A DNA stretch of 64,000 nt, taken from assembly GCF_042453785.1 (NCBI RefSeq), contig NC_091674.1, positions 31,383,501-31,447,500 of the forward strand. The letters are read 5' to 3'. The position numbers and the translations under genes are program-made. This document shows, piece after piece, positions 35,917 through 48,466 of this stretch. A model generated the notes under the pieces. That model did not search any database. It saw only the letters and a list, made by a program, of their open reading frames with translations, and had not been told where the DNA came from. Each line of letters begins with the position of its first letter. Position 1 is the first letter of the stretch. The DNA is from Malus domestica. Lineage: Eukaryota; Streptophyta; Magnoliopsida; Rosales; Rosaceae.

Positions 35917-38900
35917 CTACTCCCCATGAGCCCCGTATCTGCTTGCAACTTCTTCCCCTTCTATAAGCCTGTCCACCGCATCAGAAGGAAGGCCAATCAT
36001 CTCAAATGTCTTCTCCCACACCTCGTGAGAAGTTTCAACATTATGCGATTCTTCTGAAGGATTCGTTGGACGGCAATCTTGAGAAATAAAGGCACAAACA
36101 GGAAAATCATCCGTTTTCAACAATTCACAGTACTCGGGAACCTGGGGATCAGTGGCTGCAAACAGAGCACTCCTAGAACCTGCATACAATAAATCATTAC
36201 AATATGATTTTCACATTCCCTCCCTTCCCCTCTTTTTGTTCAGTTTTCTAGAAGCATCAAAAGCTTCATTTATTGCATAGCAGTAAAACTCGGATCTGTT
36301 AAGTAGATCACCTAGGAGCAAGGTCAATAGTACCTGATAGGTTAAAAATTCATAATGTAATAAGTGATCAAGAAATAATCTATCATAAAGACGGGGTTTC
36401 ATCCAAACTTCACAAGTCTAGGATGATCCCAGGGCTACTCGGATTAATCTTTGTTTCATTTTTTTATATTTACGTTTCAAATTTAGTAGGTAACATATAT
36501 GCATCTTGCACATAAAAGAACAAGCCACATCTTCGTAGCACATATATGTGTTTCAGTTTCTTAGACATTCCTATCGACAAAGAGATTTTTTTAGCATTAT
36601 TGCTGTTCTTTAGTTTAAAACTCGTAGGTGAGTTTAAGCGAGTTCTTAGGGTTTAACAAAGTGAATAGGAACAGGATCATGACAGGAAGATGATGAGAAG
36701 AACCGACTTTTCTATTCTGTTCTGTCTTATCTTTTATAAACTTTATATGGCCAACTAACAAGATCATGTGACTTTAATTATGGCCCAACTCTAGCTTTAC
36801 TAATTGCAGTAAAATACAAAATGATATTAACTACTCATCAAAGATTATATTTACAAACCTTTCTTCTGGGGTGTCTTCAGTATCTTATAAGTAAGAAGGT
36901 AAAATGGAAAATGAAATGTAATAGCAAGAATGACACACCTTCTTGAGCACTAAACATAAAATAAGGTACTAGATGATAAGCAGCCTGAACAATCTTGGGT
37001 AGATCCCTTGCCTGCAATTAATTGAAACCCAAAATGATACATAAAACTCAATATACTATATATGTAGAGAAGCTTTGAATATAAAATCTTCAAGGTACAT
37101 AAAACCAATAACATGCAAGACTGTTAATTAAACTTTCATATAGAAACCTTGAAGGCATATCCTTCTTTGAGGTAACGAAGAAGGGAGGGGGAAGGAAAGC
37201 ATCGAGATACTTACAACATTAGTCTGGACAATTCCAGGTGAAACGCATACTACACTAATGCCAGATTCAGCAGGCAGACGCTTATGTAGGACACTACTAA
37301 ACATAATCTGCAATCCAAATACAACTAGGTTAGAGTAGTCATGTTACAGCTCCGGAAATTATATACATACCACAGCAGTTAATTGACATTTCATTATGTG
37401 CAAGTGTCCAACCTTGGATAATAGATGACCGGCTTTTACAAACGATTAGAGACATCAAAGCAGATGTTGAAACCATAAAAGGAATGCCGAAAAAGACAAG
37501 CAGATGCTAAAGTTATAGCACCCAATTATCAAGCACTTGATCAATGTACAGGACCAAGTAACTAAAAAGATCTAAATAAAGACAGAGACACTTGTATTCC
37601 ACATAGAGTAGCTAACAGTTTACGGATCAAAAGGACCTAATTCCTTTCCACAGACACAGATAGGGAGGAAAGCTTGTAGCTCTTACAAGCTTGTTCCAGC
37701 TAAAATATGCAAACCAACAAACAATAAAGACTTCTAAGAGCACCTGTGCCAGCTTGCTGCTTGTGTAACCCACTAAGCTTGTAAATTTTCTTTTCCCGGA
37801 AACAACGTTCATGTCTTCTGTGTCAACAAAGCCAACATAATGCATCTATATAAAGAAAGACAGCATTCTCAGATTTATGTTATATAACAGTAAAACAAGA
37901 ATATCAAACTGTGAAATAAATTATAGCGCCAATATTCCATGTGTGTGTAAATAGGTGTGTGAAAGTTATATGTATCGTATATACCTAAAAAAGCATAAGC
38001 ACAGGCATGTAAATTTTACGCACGATGATCATAGAACTTACAACAGAATTCACGTTAACAATTCGACTAGGAGAGCCTCTAATGAGGGAAGGCAATAGCA
38101 AGACGGATAGCAGTGCTGGAGCCAGATGATTCACTTGCAAGTGTTCTTCGTAACCATCTTTTGAAAACTTTTGCGGCTCTGAACACACCATAGGCAGAGT
38201 ATTCCAGTAAATGAAAAATAAGATTCTGAAGAGACGAAGCTTCGAAATATGTAAAAATGTCAGTAAAAGGATCAACCTCCAATTGAAAATATCCCAGCAT
38301 TGTTGATAAGAACATGAAGAGGGCCTAAACGTGCATTCCATGCTTCGGCAAATCTCACGACAGAATCCAATGAAAGCAGATCAAGTTCCATTACCTATAA
38401 AGATTATACAAAATTATATATTTGCATACAATTAATGAAATCAAAGGTAGATTGGCGGTGGCCCTTGGGATGTTCATAAGATACCTCAATATTCAGAGGA
38501 AGTCCCATTCCAGACCATTCATTCTGCCACTTCTGGATCAGCTCATTAGCCGCTTTCGTATTCCTCACCGCCATTATAACATGCGCCCCTGATTCCGCTA
38601 ACTGCCTGTTCAGTTTTCATGTTCAAGCAAATATAATTCGAACTTGAGAAATGAAATTGAGCAATGGGCACCAGGGTATCAAAAGTTCTCAGTAACCAAA
38701 CAGAGGGACGGAGCCCCAAATCCTAATACAATCTTGCAAATCGAGTTGATTTATTTATACTAAAATAAACAAGCTAACAAGAAACTGAATTCGTGAATGT
38801 TTGGAGATTTGAAGGAAGGAGAAGTAGGAGACCTGGCGATTTCGCGGCCGATTCCGCTGGTGGATCCAGTGACAATGCAAGTGAGATCGTTGACGGGAGG

Positions 38901-39065
38901 CAAAGGCATGGGGTTTTGCAAGTGGCTGGCGGTGATTCTCTGGAACAGCATCTCGTAGACCACATACAACCACCCCCTCATCCACTCTATCCACCCCAAT
39001 CCCTCCTTCTTATTCTTCGTCTTCACTTCCTCTTTCGGATTTGACGACGCCACCGCAGCCGCCAT
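35917..39065 (-). CDS. FEY: Short-chain dehydrogenase/reductase FEY (FOREVER YOUNG) family
   Basis: Exons on the minus strand: 38833-39065, 38485-38605, 38277-38394, 38042-38178, 37744-37845, 37215-37307, 36939-37011, 35917-36179. All have GT-AG introns, giving 379 residues, close to Arabidopsis FEY. An N-terminal hydrophobic stretch (GWIEWMRGWLYVVYEMLFQR) suggests membrane association. SDR hallmarks: TGSTSGIGRE (dinucleotide binding), INNAGIFSIG, a conserved Ser in RIVNVNSV, and catalytic YTSSK. The tail FISQDCRPTNPSEESHNVET is characteristic of FEY. In Arabidopsis FEY affects leaf positioning and meristem development; its substrate is unknown to me. The start is the ATG at 39065 (MAAAVASSNPK); the frame extends further upstream only by a non-ATG codon. 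The 5' UTR holds a short CT/GA tract (39076-39097). No breaks in the gene. Confidence 0.96.
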
Positions 39066-39354
39066 CTCAGCCTCCTCTCTCTCTCTCTCTTTCTCTCCTG
39101 TGACGAAAGACAAAACAGTAGCTGGAGCCTCCGGAGCTATACAGCATATAGTGGCAATGGCAGACTGGTAGTGGCTGTTGCAACTTGCGAGTGTGTGATT
39201 CTGGGAAATATTTTATTTCATCTTTTTCCCCTAATTTGTGGCGACTTTTAAGGATGCATTTGTTTGGATACTGTATTTTGGACTGAACTACTTATTAGAA
39301 ATGTATTATCACACATATTTTTTTACTTTTCATACATTTCTTTTTTATTTCTGT

Positions 39355-39549
39355 CCTTAATTTTTTTCAGTTTATCTAATCAGACTGTCGAAAATTAAAA
39401 AGATATATGAGAAATAAAAATGGATATGTGAATATCACACATTTCTTGTTGAGTTATGTCCTTAATCTTTTTCAGTTTATCTAATCAAACTGTCGAAAAT
39501 TAAAAAGATATATGAGAAATAAAAATGGATATGTGAATATCACACATCT
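39355..39549. repeat. Tandem duplication, 105-bp period, two copies
   Basis: Copy 1 is 39355-39459 (from 'ccttaatttttttcag'), copy 2 39460-39549 (from 'ccttaatctttttcag'). They are nearly identical through 'ggatatgtgaatatcacac'. The unit resembles the right arm of the MITE at 51161-51309. Confidence 0.9.
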
Positions 39550-40132
39550 ACTTATTAATATAGTTCCATGTTTGATAGGTGCTAGGATTAAGTAAAAAGG
39601 GAGTGAAGAGGACTCGAGGCGCTGGGCCTGCCGTGTGAAATGGTAGAGGCCTTACTGTTGTGGATGAGCTAGCTAGAATCTCTCCTCCCCTGGATGGCTT
39701 TGCTTTAGTGTAGAGGCTCTAGAGAGACCTGTAGCCCAAGGTTTTGGGTTAAAAGGGTTCATTTCTCATGCTATGCCAAATTCTGAAAAGTTGTTTTGTT
39801 GGGTTACAGCTTACTGGGCATCATCATTCATCTATACCCTATAGAGAATAGACCACAAGTCTACTTGTGCCTGTTGGGACTTGGGAGGGAGGCGCTTTCG
39901 ACCAGCTCATTAGTCATTACACAAGGTCACTCAACTTGAATGAAATCCAAGAGACCCTCAACTTTTGTATTTTGTCTTTGGTGGCAGGTCTCGCAGGCAG
40001 GGGCCCATTTTTGATACTTGGAGATTCTTTATTCCTCCCTTGGCCCAAAAACTCTTATTAGCCTGCCTCTTAATCTTAAATCCACACAAATTCCACATTA
40101 CTAATCAAAAATGGATTATTGATAGCGAACTT

Positions 40133-40431
40133 TAGGTACCGTTTGGTACACAGACGGGACGGAACAGGACGGGACGGGACGGGACGGAACAGGACGGAAC
40201 AGATGATGTAAATATTGAAAAAGATAAGGAGAAATTTTGTCATAAAATGTTATAAATTTGTGTTCCACGGATGTGGAACGGGTCGTTCCAGGAGGAAGAG
40301 GTGGAACGAAAAATCAGCCAAATTTCGTCCCATGGGACAACCCGTTCCACAGTTTTTAGGCGCACCAAACGTGGGACGGAACGGCTCGTCCTGTTCCGTC
40401 CCGTCCCGTCCCACGTACCAAACGGTACCTA
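40133..40431. mobile_element. Foldback MITE with perfect 17-bp ends and GGGAC arms
   Basis: Terminal inverted repeats TAGGTACCGTTTGGTAC (40133-40149) and its exact reverse complement (40415-40431). Subterminal (GGGAC)n/(GTCCC)n repeats on both arms extend the pairing. The interior has no coding capacity. If the outer TA on each side is the duplicated target, ends are GGTACC; the superfamily is not certain. Confidence 0.9.
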
Positions 40432-40435
40432 ACGA

Positions 40436-40580
40436 AAAGCACCTGGTACTGTTCACTTTAACGAAAAACCATATTTTTACACTAAAAAGTCAATCATGGT
40501 ACTATTCACTTTACCCTTTATTTTGTCCTTATCATTAAAACTCAAAGTTTTCAAACCCTTTTCATTAGTTTTCCTTTATT
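40436..40580. mobile_element. MITE of a type very common in Rosaceae genomes
   Basis: It contains 'ctggtactgttcacttta', 'acactaaaaagtcaatcatg' and 'gtactattcactttaccct' and ends 'ttcattagttttcctt'. I recognise this as a high-copy non-coding repeat of apple and relatives; this is from memory and untested. It abuts the preceding foldback element. Boundaries are approximate. Confidence 0.6.
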
Positions 40581-40686
40581 GATATTCTACACCACATTGC
40601 TAATCAAATACGAATTCTATTTCAGTACAGCCTTTTCTTTCTTTAAATCTAAAATAATATATTCTACTCGTTTCAAAATATAAATA

Positions 40687-40899
40687 GAGCTCATTTGGAT
40701 GTGCTTTTAAAATGACTAAAAGCGTTTTTAGTGAAAATGTTTTTGAAACTTATTTTTGGAAAGCACTTTTAAGTGCTTCCTGGAAGAAGCACATATTTGG
40801 TGCTTCTTCCAAAAAGCTCTTAAATGCTTTTGGAATCCAAAATCAATTTCACCAAAAGCACTTCTAGTCATTTTAAAAGCATTTCCAAACGAACCCATA
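40687..40899. mobile_element. Foldback MITE
   Basis: The left arm 'tttggatgtgcttttaaaat' plus 'gactaaaagcg' pairs with the right arm, which reads in reverse complement 'tttggaaatgcttttaaaat' plus 'gactagaagtg'. The arms continue for about 60 bp. No coding potential. Confidence 0.85.
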
Positions 40900-41821
40900 G
40901 TCTCCACAAGTTTAGAAAGCAAAGACTTTTTCCTTATGTGGTAGAGAGGAGAGTCTCTACGTACAGTATGGGAGGTGAGACAATGTCCTCAATTCTTTAC
41001 AGATTTGAGCATACACTAGTTTGTTTTCAAAATTCGGCTTAATCTTGAATTAGTGCTGAGAAACCATTGGTTGTAAATTCTAAATTGGATGGATGCTGTC
41101 CTCACTCCTAAGTGCCTACTAAAACCTGCCTAACCTATACATATTCCTATCCTTGCTTGATACTTACACTAACCAATTACATGCCTACAGGCTACATATA
41201 ATCATATATCATCTATATGGTGGAGTGGATTCTGGATAGTCATACAATCAATTAAACAAAATTGTAAACAAGGAGTTGAAGGATCGTTCTCTAATTGATA
41301 CATAAAGGAAATATTTATATTTTTTTATCATCCAATTAATTAAATTAAACAGAATCAACACACAAAACTAAACATGAATGAGTGAGAGAATAATTAAAGA
41401 TGCGCATGTTTATTATTTTTTAAAATATAATCCTCCAGAAAACACAAGTCTACCTGAAAAGATTCGACAGCATATATAGATTATTAGTGTTTAAGCCAAA
41501 GGCCAAAAAGGTATTTCTCAGCTGAGTCTTCTCCCAAAAAACTCTAATATAACAGCAATAGTAGTACTAATTAAAACAAAGTTTATGAATCAACATATAT
41601 AATAACCATACATATAAAACTAATGGTTTGGTACTCGATGAGCTTCTGCCAGCTGATAACTAATTAACAAATACATAAGAGATAAACAAGCTTAATGAAC
41701 AGACAAGAGAATCTCTCGGGGTATTCCTTGTGCATATAAAAGTAAATGAACAAAAACGAAGATAATTAAATACACACCAAGAAGAAAGGAAAAAGGTTTA
41801 TGATAATAGTACGAGTAGAAG
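40900..41821. other. Intergenic, 3' flank of the DUF4408 gene
   Basis: No gene is supported. AT-rich; the part near 41821 is probably the 3' UTR of the minus-strand gene. Confidence 0.5.
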
Positions 41822-42952
41822 CTAAATGGCAGTGCTAGCAATCTCCCTGAAACGGCGTTGATCAGATTCTAGCCTCTCAAGTCTGATGTCATTGTTGATC
41901 TTCTTGATGAAGGCCTCTGCTCGCTGGTTCAACTCTTCCTGACTCATCGACTTTTGCCTTCTCAAAGACACTCTGTCGCTAAACGTGTCCGATTTCTTGA
42001 GCTCCCGTCGAGCCCATGTCACTGCATCGTCCTCGTCATCGTGATCATCATCCAAGTTACATTGATTCAATTGACGTTGTGGGACTTTGAATTTGGTATT
42101 TGTGATGGCCAATTGCCGGCCGGTTAGGCGAGGAGGCGTGTCCCAAGTGTCACTCTTTTTGAGGTGCTTACCGCTTGCCTTGCCTTGCCCATCCATGATG
42201 GCCTTCCATGTCGTGTCCAATGTCTTGGTGTCATCATCCGCCTCCACCTCCTCCTCCTCCGTTGGCATTGAGTCACCGCAGCACTTTTCCGGTGAAGGCC
42301 CAGATCGCTGATGATCATCATACTCAAAGGTAGTAGTACTAGTACTGAGAATAGTATTTGGAATTACACCTTCTTGTACTGTGTGAATGTCATGCCAACT
42401 GATCATCTCATTATTCAATGTGTACGGATGGTTGTCTAGAGATGATGAAGAGAATAGAAAAGTTGCATCATCTTCCGGATGACTTTGGAATAATCTGTCT
42501 TGCTGCTGCGGCGGCTGGGCGGACAGCATCTGGGATTGGCTGCTGTTGTACTTGTTGTCGGTGTTGTTGTCTGGACTGTAAATAAAATCGTGAGAGGGGT
42601 CAATGTTGTCAGTGGTCTTGGCATTGTTTTTAGTAGTGTCGCCGGAGGCAACGGAAGAAGAGGAAAGGTGGTGCTTGTGGTTGTGGTTTTGGCGTTGGAA
42701 AGCGGAGGAGGCAGCGATGGTGAGGATGATAAAGTTGAGGATGATGTAGATGTAAAGAGGAGATAAGGAGCAGCAGTTTTTGAAAGAAGTCCGGATGTGA
42801 GGGACGATGGAAAGACAGAGGTTGAGCAAGTAAGGAATGATTGCTGCTTTGAAGAATACCACTGTCGACACTGTCCCTACACAAAGCAGCAACACCTTTG
42901 CTGCCCAGATTGCCGTTTCCAGTCTTCCTCTTTTGAACGCATCCGCCATCAT
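41822..42952 (-). CDS. DUF4408/DUF761 membrane protein, single exon
   Basis: 376 residues from the ATG at 42952; a second Met follows immediately. The N-terminal DUF4408-like part has two hydrophobic segments: about residues 13-45 (AAKVLLLCVGTVSTVVFFKA) and about 64-85 (PLYIYIILNFIILTIAASSAF minus its last residue). A long low-complexity linker follows, with Ser/Thr/Asn/Gln and an acidic EEEEVEADDD run. Near residue 345 SMSQEELNQRAEAFIKKINN then DIRLERLES is the DUF761 C-terminal motif. The same pairing occurs in Arabidopsis A70-like (PAMP-induced) proteins. Biochemical role unknown. The gene is intronless and followed upstream by a GA tract in its probable 5' UTR/promoter. Confidence 0.88.
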   Translation of the reverse strand: MMADAFKRGRLETAIWAAKVLLLCVGTVSTVVFFKAAIIPYLLNLCLSIVPHIRTSFKNCCSLSPLYIYIILNFIILTIAASSAFQRQNHNHKHHLSSSSVASGDTTKNNAKTTDNIDPSHDFIYSPDNNTDNKYNSSQSQMLSAQPPQQQDRLFQSHPEDDATFLFSSSSLDNHPYTLNNEMISWHDIHTVQEGVIPNTILSTSTTTFEYDDHQRSGPSPEKCCGDSMPTEEEEVEADDDTKTLDTTWKAIMDGQGKASGKHLKKSDTWDTPPRLTGRQLAITNTKFKVPQRQLNQCNLDDDHDDEDDAVTWARRELKKSDTFSDRVSLRRQKSMSQEELNQRAEAFIKKINNDIRLERLESDQRRFREIASTAI

Positions 42953-43191
42953 CTTAATTTGTATCCTAATTATAATTAATTCCTAATCCAAAGAAGGATA
43001 AGTTCTGAGAGAAATTCAAATTCAAAATAAGAAGAAAGAAAGAAGCAGAGAATGTGTCAAAAACCACACGCTGTGCCTCTGCTCGACAAAATGAGACCCG
43101 AAATAGCATATAAAACCGCCATTTTCGAAACAGTAGGGATTTGGGAAATTGAAGACTACTTTACTTAGGCTAGACACGGAGACTAGGAACT

Positions 43192-43193
<2 letters not shown>

Positions 43194-43234
<41 letters not shown>
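43194..43234. repeat. (GA)n microsatellite upstream of the DUF4408 gene
   Basis: A pure GA run of about 20 units, about 240 bp upstream of the minus-strand start codon. GA/CT tracts at this position can be bound by BPC-type GAGA factors; function here is inferred. Confidence 0.95.
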
Positions 43235-43236
<2 letters not shown>

Positions 43237-45104
43237 GAAAGGGTTCCTTAAAACAGCATAAAAATTTGCTGGAATAAATTAATACCTTAAGGCTCAAGAC
43301 ATGAAGATGATTAAGTTGCGTGGCACTTGATGAAAATATGTATATGAGCAGCCTTATAGCCTAGCTAGGATGGGATCACATGAAAAAATTGGTTCACTCC
43401 CATATCATATATATAAACAAAGAAACTAAGAAAAAGAGAAATCAACAAGAAGAAAATGAAGAGGGAATGAAGGTGGGCTAATGGACTAGGATTAATTCAT
43501 TCATATAGAGCTACGAAGAATGGACAGAAAGTAAAGCAGAGAACGGATGCAGTTTGCATTTGCAGTTGCAGACGGATTTTGCATCTCTTCGACTTCAATG
43601 GTGATGCAGAGATTAATGGGCTTTTTGTTTAGAGAGAAAGATAGATAGACAGAAATTAAGATGAGCAAGGACAAGGACCAAGAGGCAGGGACAGGGAGGG
43701 AGGGCTTAAAAACACGAAAGGGAAGGGCCCTTTGTGCTTGTGAGAGGCGCTTAAACTTAAATTCCCCACAACTACTCCTAATTGATCAAATCTCTGCCGT
43801 CCAATCTTCACGTCCTCTCCCAAACTGTTCGACGTTTGCCACATTATTCTTTCTATTATTAAAGTACCCTTTCTTTTCTTATTATGGTCATATATGGGCC
43901 AGCATCAGCACCAGCACCAGCACCAAATTAGAAAATTAGTTGATGTTACAAGTTCGAGCAAAGTTTTGGATTAATTAACTAAAATCTAATCTCCATTAGA
44001 TCTCGGACCATGCCGCTTTATTTTCATCCACGGCTCAGTCCTACTTCTAAATATAATTCATAATAAGTGCATGCTCAACTCATTATACCACATAGTTAAT
44101 TATCACTATCAAGTACTAAATTTTAATGAGACGTGTTAATGATTTAACATATTGATATTATCTCACAACTTATCCACCTGCTAGCTCAACATGAGTTTGA
44201 TGTCATCCTAAAAAGCCTTAATGGAATTAGGAATGGAACCTTCTAATAGACATATATATTGCAATTTAATTTGTGAATTTTTCAGTCCGGAATTTTCTAA
44301 CACTAAGAACTAACCCTGCAGCAAAAAGATCCCATATTTCCACATGCTATGCTAAGCTTGAGTCATGACCATGCACTGTAACTCTGTAACAACTTACACT
44401 GTAATTTTGTAAAGAACAGTTTATGTACAAACTGTAAATAAATTAACCAATTAAGGAAGTAAACTTGGCTCAACAAAAGATCCCTCCCTAGCTCCTTCTC
44501 TATTCCTTAAGCCAAAATGGAATGGAAGCTGTATATATATAGTTTTAAGTTGTTGTTTTTGGAGGGGTTGGTTGGAAATTGGTGGGTGGATATTGGATAA
44601 TCAGCAGCTGTTCTCCATTCCTAAATTTCCTCCACTATTTTTCAAACAAACAAATATTAACCAGCTTCTGTCTTTATATGTATATACAACTATAGCCTAT
44701 AGGAGTAGATGATGATATTGATCATCGTGTTTCTGTTAACCCCACTCAACTAATCAAAGTTTGTAATTTCTTCTTGGATACCAAGCTAACTATTAGCTTA
44801 ATTACCCTGGATAATTATTTAGATCTAGTAGAAGCTAGCTAGCTAGGTGCTCATCATCATTTTAGTTACAAATTATTAAGGAAGGAAATATAGATTACAA
44901 ATATATCTCAAATCTTAATTTGTACAATTTAGGAGGATGCATTGCATTTGCATGCGATGAAAGTGGCATAAGTTAACCAGGCTGATGATAAGCAGAAATG
45001 GACCCTCCCTTTCATTGGGGGCCATTGGGGGCCATTGGGGGTCTCCTTCTGTCTGACCCCAGGGAACACCCACAGCCATGCACTAGCCACCACCCCCACG
45101 GAAA

Positions 45105-45291
45105 GGGATTATTTCCGGATTCTTTTCACCAAATTCATCAAATTAAAGGATCCGGAGCCTTCAAATTTAATCTAACCGTTAAAGTTATTATACTTTTTAA
45201 AGGGACTCCTTGTTTGTAGCCGTTAGATCAAATTTCAAGGGTCTGGATCCTTTGATTTGGTTGAAGGGATCTAGAGAGGATTTCTTTACCC
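45105..45291. mobile_element. Foldback MITE, family 'GGATCC', copy 2
   Basis: Left 'aaaggatccggagccttcaa' plus 'atttaatctaaccgtt' pairs imperfectly with the right arm, whose reverse complement reads 'aaaggatccagacccttgaa' plus 'atttgatctaacgg'. The central motif matches copies at 28493, 53153 and 58758. Outer ends are diverged. Confidence 0.75.
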
Positions 45292-46329
45292 CTACGAGAA
45301 ATTTTTCATTGTGACGGGGAATATAGGTAGTACACCACGTGTTTTTATATAAGTGGTCGGAAATTTTATTTTTTAAGTTATTAACTTTTTAACATACATA
45401 TTTCAACATTTATATAGTGACACGTGATATATCACTATGTGTACCGATCACATTAAAAATTCTCTCTGACCCCACCCCACCCCTGTGGTTGCCTGGTTCT
45501 GCTTTTCCACGATCGTTTTTTCATTATACTACTTTGTTTACGAAATCTATATTATGAATATTCTGCGTTGAAACTGATAGCTCACAAGTCACTCACTAAG
45601 TACCAAAAACACTCTGCCATGTCCCAACAAGTTCATTTGGAACCTACCTCTCTCCTCTAACCAACTGTAATTACAACTTTAACCCAAATGAACTTGTACC
45701 GTTGGTTTCGATTCGTCTTCAAATGTGTCGGAGTCGTTTGTCGTGATTATCAAAAGTTGCACAGGCACTGGCACGCTTCATGTCAGCCAATACATTGCAG
45801 CTAGCTACGAACATCATATCATTGCCAGTGCTGATTGCCTAATTGACAAGGGGTAAGGGCTGAGGAGGAATGTTGAAGATAGCCAATGACTGATGAAGAA
45901 CACAAGAATGTTGATTATGTTTGTGGTTTTATCGTAAGATAAGAATTATAGTTCCTTTTGTATTTTTATTAGGGATTAAGATTGCTTTATTATGTGTTTC
46001 ATAATTAGGTCATTATAAGCACGCATTTTAATTGTAATTCTGTATGAATTAAGTATAACAAGAACGTAGCCGTTTGGTTGCATAGTCGTTTTGATACTTT
46101 GTTGTATTTTATTTATTTTAATTAATCGAATAAGAATACAAGTTTATAATGCGTTGGTTCTTCTTTTTTCGTTCTTTGATAGATATTAATTTTAACACAG
46201 TCATTAGATATATTATAGTAGCAAAGCAAGCAAATAAAAGTAAAATAACGTCACTTGGCATGAGCTACAGTGTACATATTAGACTACTACTACGTAATTC
46301 TACTAGTGATTGATGGCATTACATTTACA

Positions 46330-46331
<2 letters not shown>

Positions 46332-46372
<41 letters not shown>
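46332..46372. repeat. (GA)n microsatellite
   Basis: A pure GA run of about 20 units in intergenic DNA, with no nearby gene. Confidence 0.95.
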
Positions 46373-46376
<4 letters not shown>

Positions 46377-48014
46377 TTTCTACAGTCACGATCACAAACA
46401 GTACAGTATTCGCTTTGGCTTTGATTTTGGTTAACACATAAATCCACCCGTTGAGGGATCAACAACTGAAGGTTGAGTTGTCGTTAATAATTATGCATCA
46501 CTATCCCTCTTTGGTCAGGCCCAACATTGTTAGGTAAACAGTAATCCCCTCTTGGTGTATTTTGCGATCGATACATCCAATTCTCCATCGTGGGTTTCCT
46601 TTTCATTTGACATACGTACCTAGTTGCTTTGATGAGTCGGTGACAAAGTTGAGCTCGATCGTTTTTTCTTGATGAAAAACCAGTTTATTAGCATACAAGA
46701 ATAAAACTGTTTGTACATAGTACTAGCTAGCTACCAATCAGCACATGCTTAAGTAATTATAAGTCAACATGATTGGGATATCTTACCAATTATGAATATA
46801 ACAAAATTAAAATTATAAGAATATTGCTCTCTTAGTTTGAAGGATCTTTCACTTAAGGACATGTAGTTTCAATTTTGGCAATTGAAGTCCTTCATGGATA
46901 ATCCGTTATATCAACAAACAACAACGAAAGTTGATGTATTCCTTCAAGCAATGAACACATGGAAGGACATAATTGGCATGTTCGAGCGTGGTTAATACTC
47001 TCATTCCGCTATTAAAAACAAATTTTGAAGTTTTTGGAGCACTTTGTAGAGGATTTCATGGTAAAACGAGTGAGTTTTTAGTCCACTGTGATGATTAATT
47101 TAACGTATAAGGTGAAGGAAAGCTCTAAAAGGTCAACTTTAGATCGAGAGCATGAACACAGTATGTAAAATTTTAAAAATAAATGTTATTATGTTTAAAA
47201 AGAATGAATAGAGTATTGCCCATAAATATTTCAAATACATCCTTGATTTCTTGTTCCATACTATTATATGAGTAGAGGTGTAACAATGATATTATTTGCA
47301 GTAACATTCTAGATATATAGATATGTATATCGAGGTGAAATTTTTTCAAAGATTACTTTTGTTTATAAATTGGCTTCTTGGGTGACCAACTTAATTACCA
47401 CTGACCCCCTATCTTTATCCTCTACCAAATATATAATACACAATGTACTGCATGCATATGCTTTTTAAATTGCTACTGCAGTTTAATTTTCTTTCGATTG
47501 CATCGGCAGCAACGGCAAGATTAATTAATAAACAATTCTACTAGAATATAGTTCCATCTCCATGTGAGATATCGACGACCTATGAATTATGATACATGTA
47601 GCTATATACGTATAAGAAACTAATGAATTGAAGAAAAGTTTTTGTGATTGATGTCCATGCCCTCGACCTAGCTATCAAGTCGATTCACACGTGTATATAT
47701 ATCATCTTCTAACTTCTAAGAATTGAAACCACAATCTGCTTTCCTTATTACTGATTAGGGATAAATGGAAGCTGCTTGTAATTAATTAAGATTAACAATT
47801 AAGCAAACAACGCAGTGAATATATAATGAATTGTATTGTTGGTTGTTTCAAGTAGCTACCGCTTGATTAATGTTTATATAAAGAGATGGAGACATATGTT
47901 GGAGTCACACACACTGCTGGTAGGGGATTTACCCCTATATACAAATAGCCTATGTATATTCATCTCCCACTAGAAACCAAACCAGAGAGGCAGAAAGAGA
48001 GGAGAAGTTTGAAG

Positions 48015-48113
48015 ATGGGCGTTGGAAACTTTGAAGCTCTGCCGCTAGTGGTGGGCGTCCACCAAGCGGCGCCCTATCCCTTTTGTTTTAACTTTTTCCC
48101 TCGCCCTAGCTAA
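48015..48113 (+). other. Small ORF of 32 codons, coding status unknown
   Basis: ATG at 48015 to TAA at 48111-48113. The peptide starts MGVGNFEALPLVVGVHQA and ends FNFFPRPS. The stretch is GC-richer than its surroundings and contains a stem-loop, GCCGCT...GGTG paired with CACC...AGCGGC (48041-48070). A TATATAAA lies at 47876. I do not recognise it. It could be a short peptide, the start of an unspliced first exon, a non-coding RNA, or chance. Confidence 0.25.
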
Positions 48114-48297
48114 TTGCCAAGTGGCCACTGCACAATGGAATTAGGGTTTTTATATGATATGATGCATACAAGGAAATATATGATTTGGAAGGGCCCTACG
48201 CAGCGATATATATTAAGAATTTATATACCATTCAAGGAAAGAAGAATTGGAATTAGAATTGGAAGTGGAAGGATCTTTCACATCTAAATAATTTGAA

Positions 48298-48466
48298 ATA
48301 GAAGGGAGATCAAATTTTTTTTAAACTAAATTTGCAAATTAAATAATGTGGTTGTAGATGATTGAATTATTAATTAAATGTTGATTAACATACTTGTTTC
48401 TTATGGATGACACATCATTTAATTTGCAATTTGATTTAAAAATTTTGATATCCCTAATATTACTTT
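48298..48466. mobile_element. MITE, same family as 28105-28272
   Basis: The left end 'gggagatcaaatttttttta' pairs with the right end, which in reverse complement reads 'agggatatcaaaatttttaa'. Both arms continue with 'gcaaattaaatgatgtg'-like sequence. No coding potential. Confidence 0.75.

Larger units (their letters stand above)
43235..48014. other. Intergenic, about 4.8 kb, no supported gene
   Basis: AT-rich with no ORF I recognise. Contents noted separately: a MITE at 45105-45291 and a GA tract at 46332-46372. 43894-43926 has a minor 'agcacc' repeat. 45016-45043 repeats 'cattgggggc' three times. 47876 has a TATATAAA sequence about 140 bp before a small ORF. Confidence 0.6.

Noticed and set aside
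39066..39113. Longer N-terminus for FEY
   Set aside because: The upstream start would be a non-ATG codon (TTG). The ATG at 39065 gives the expected length and N-terminus.
42087..42884. ORFs opposite the DUF4408/DUF761 gene
   Set aside because: Shadow frames of a real coding sequence with low-complexity codons. No independent domain.
48015..48113. Identification of this region as a miR390- or miR167-type precursor
   Set aside because: A few bases resemble 'aagctc' or 'tgaagct', but the full mature sequence and a long foldback are absent.
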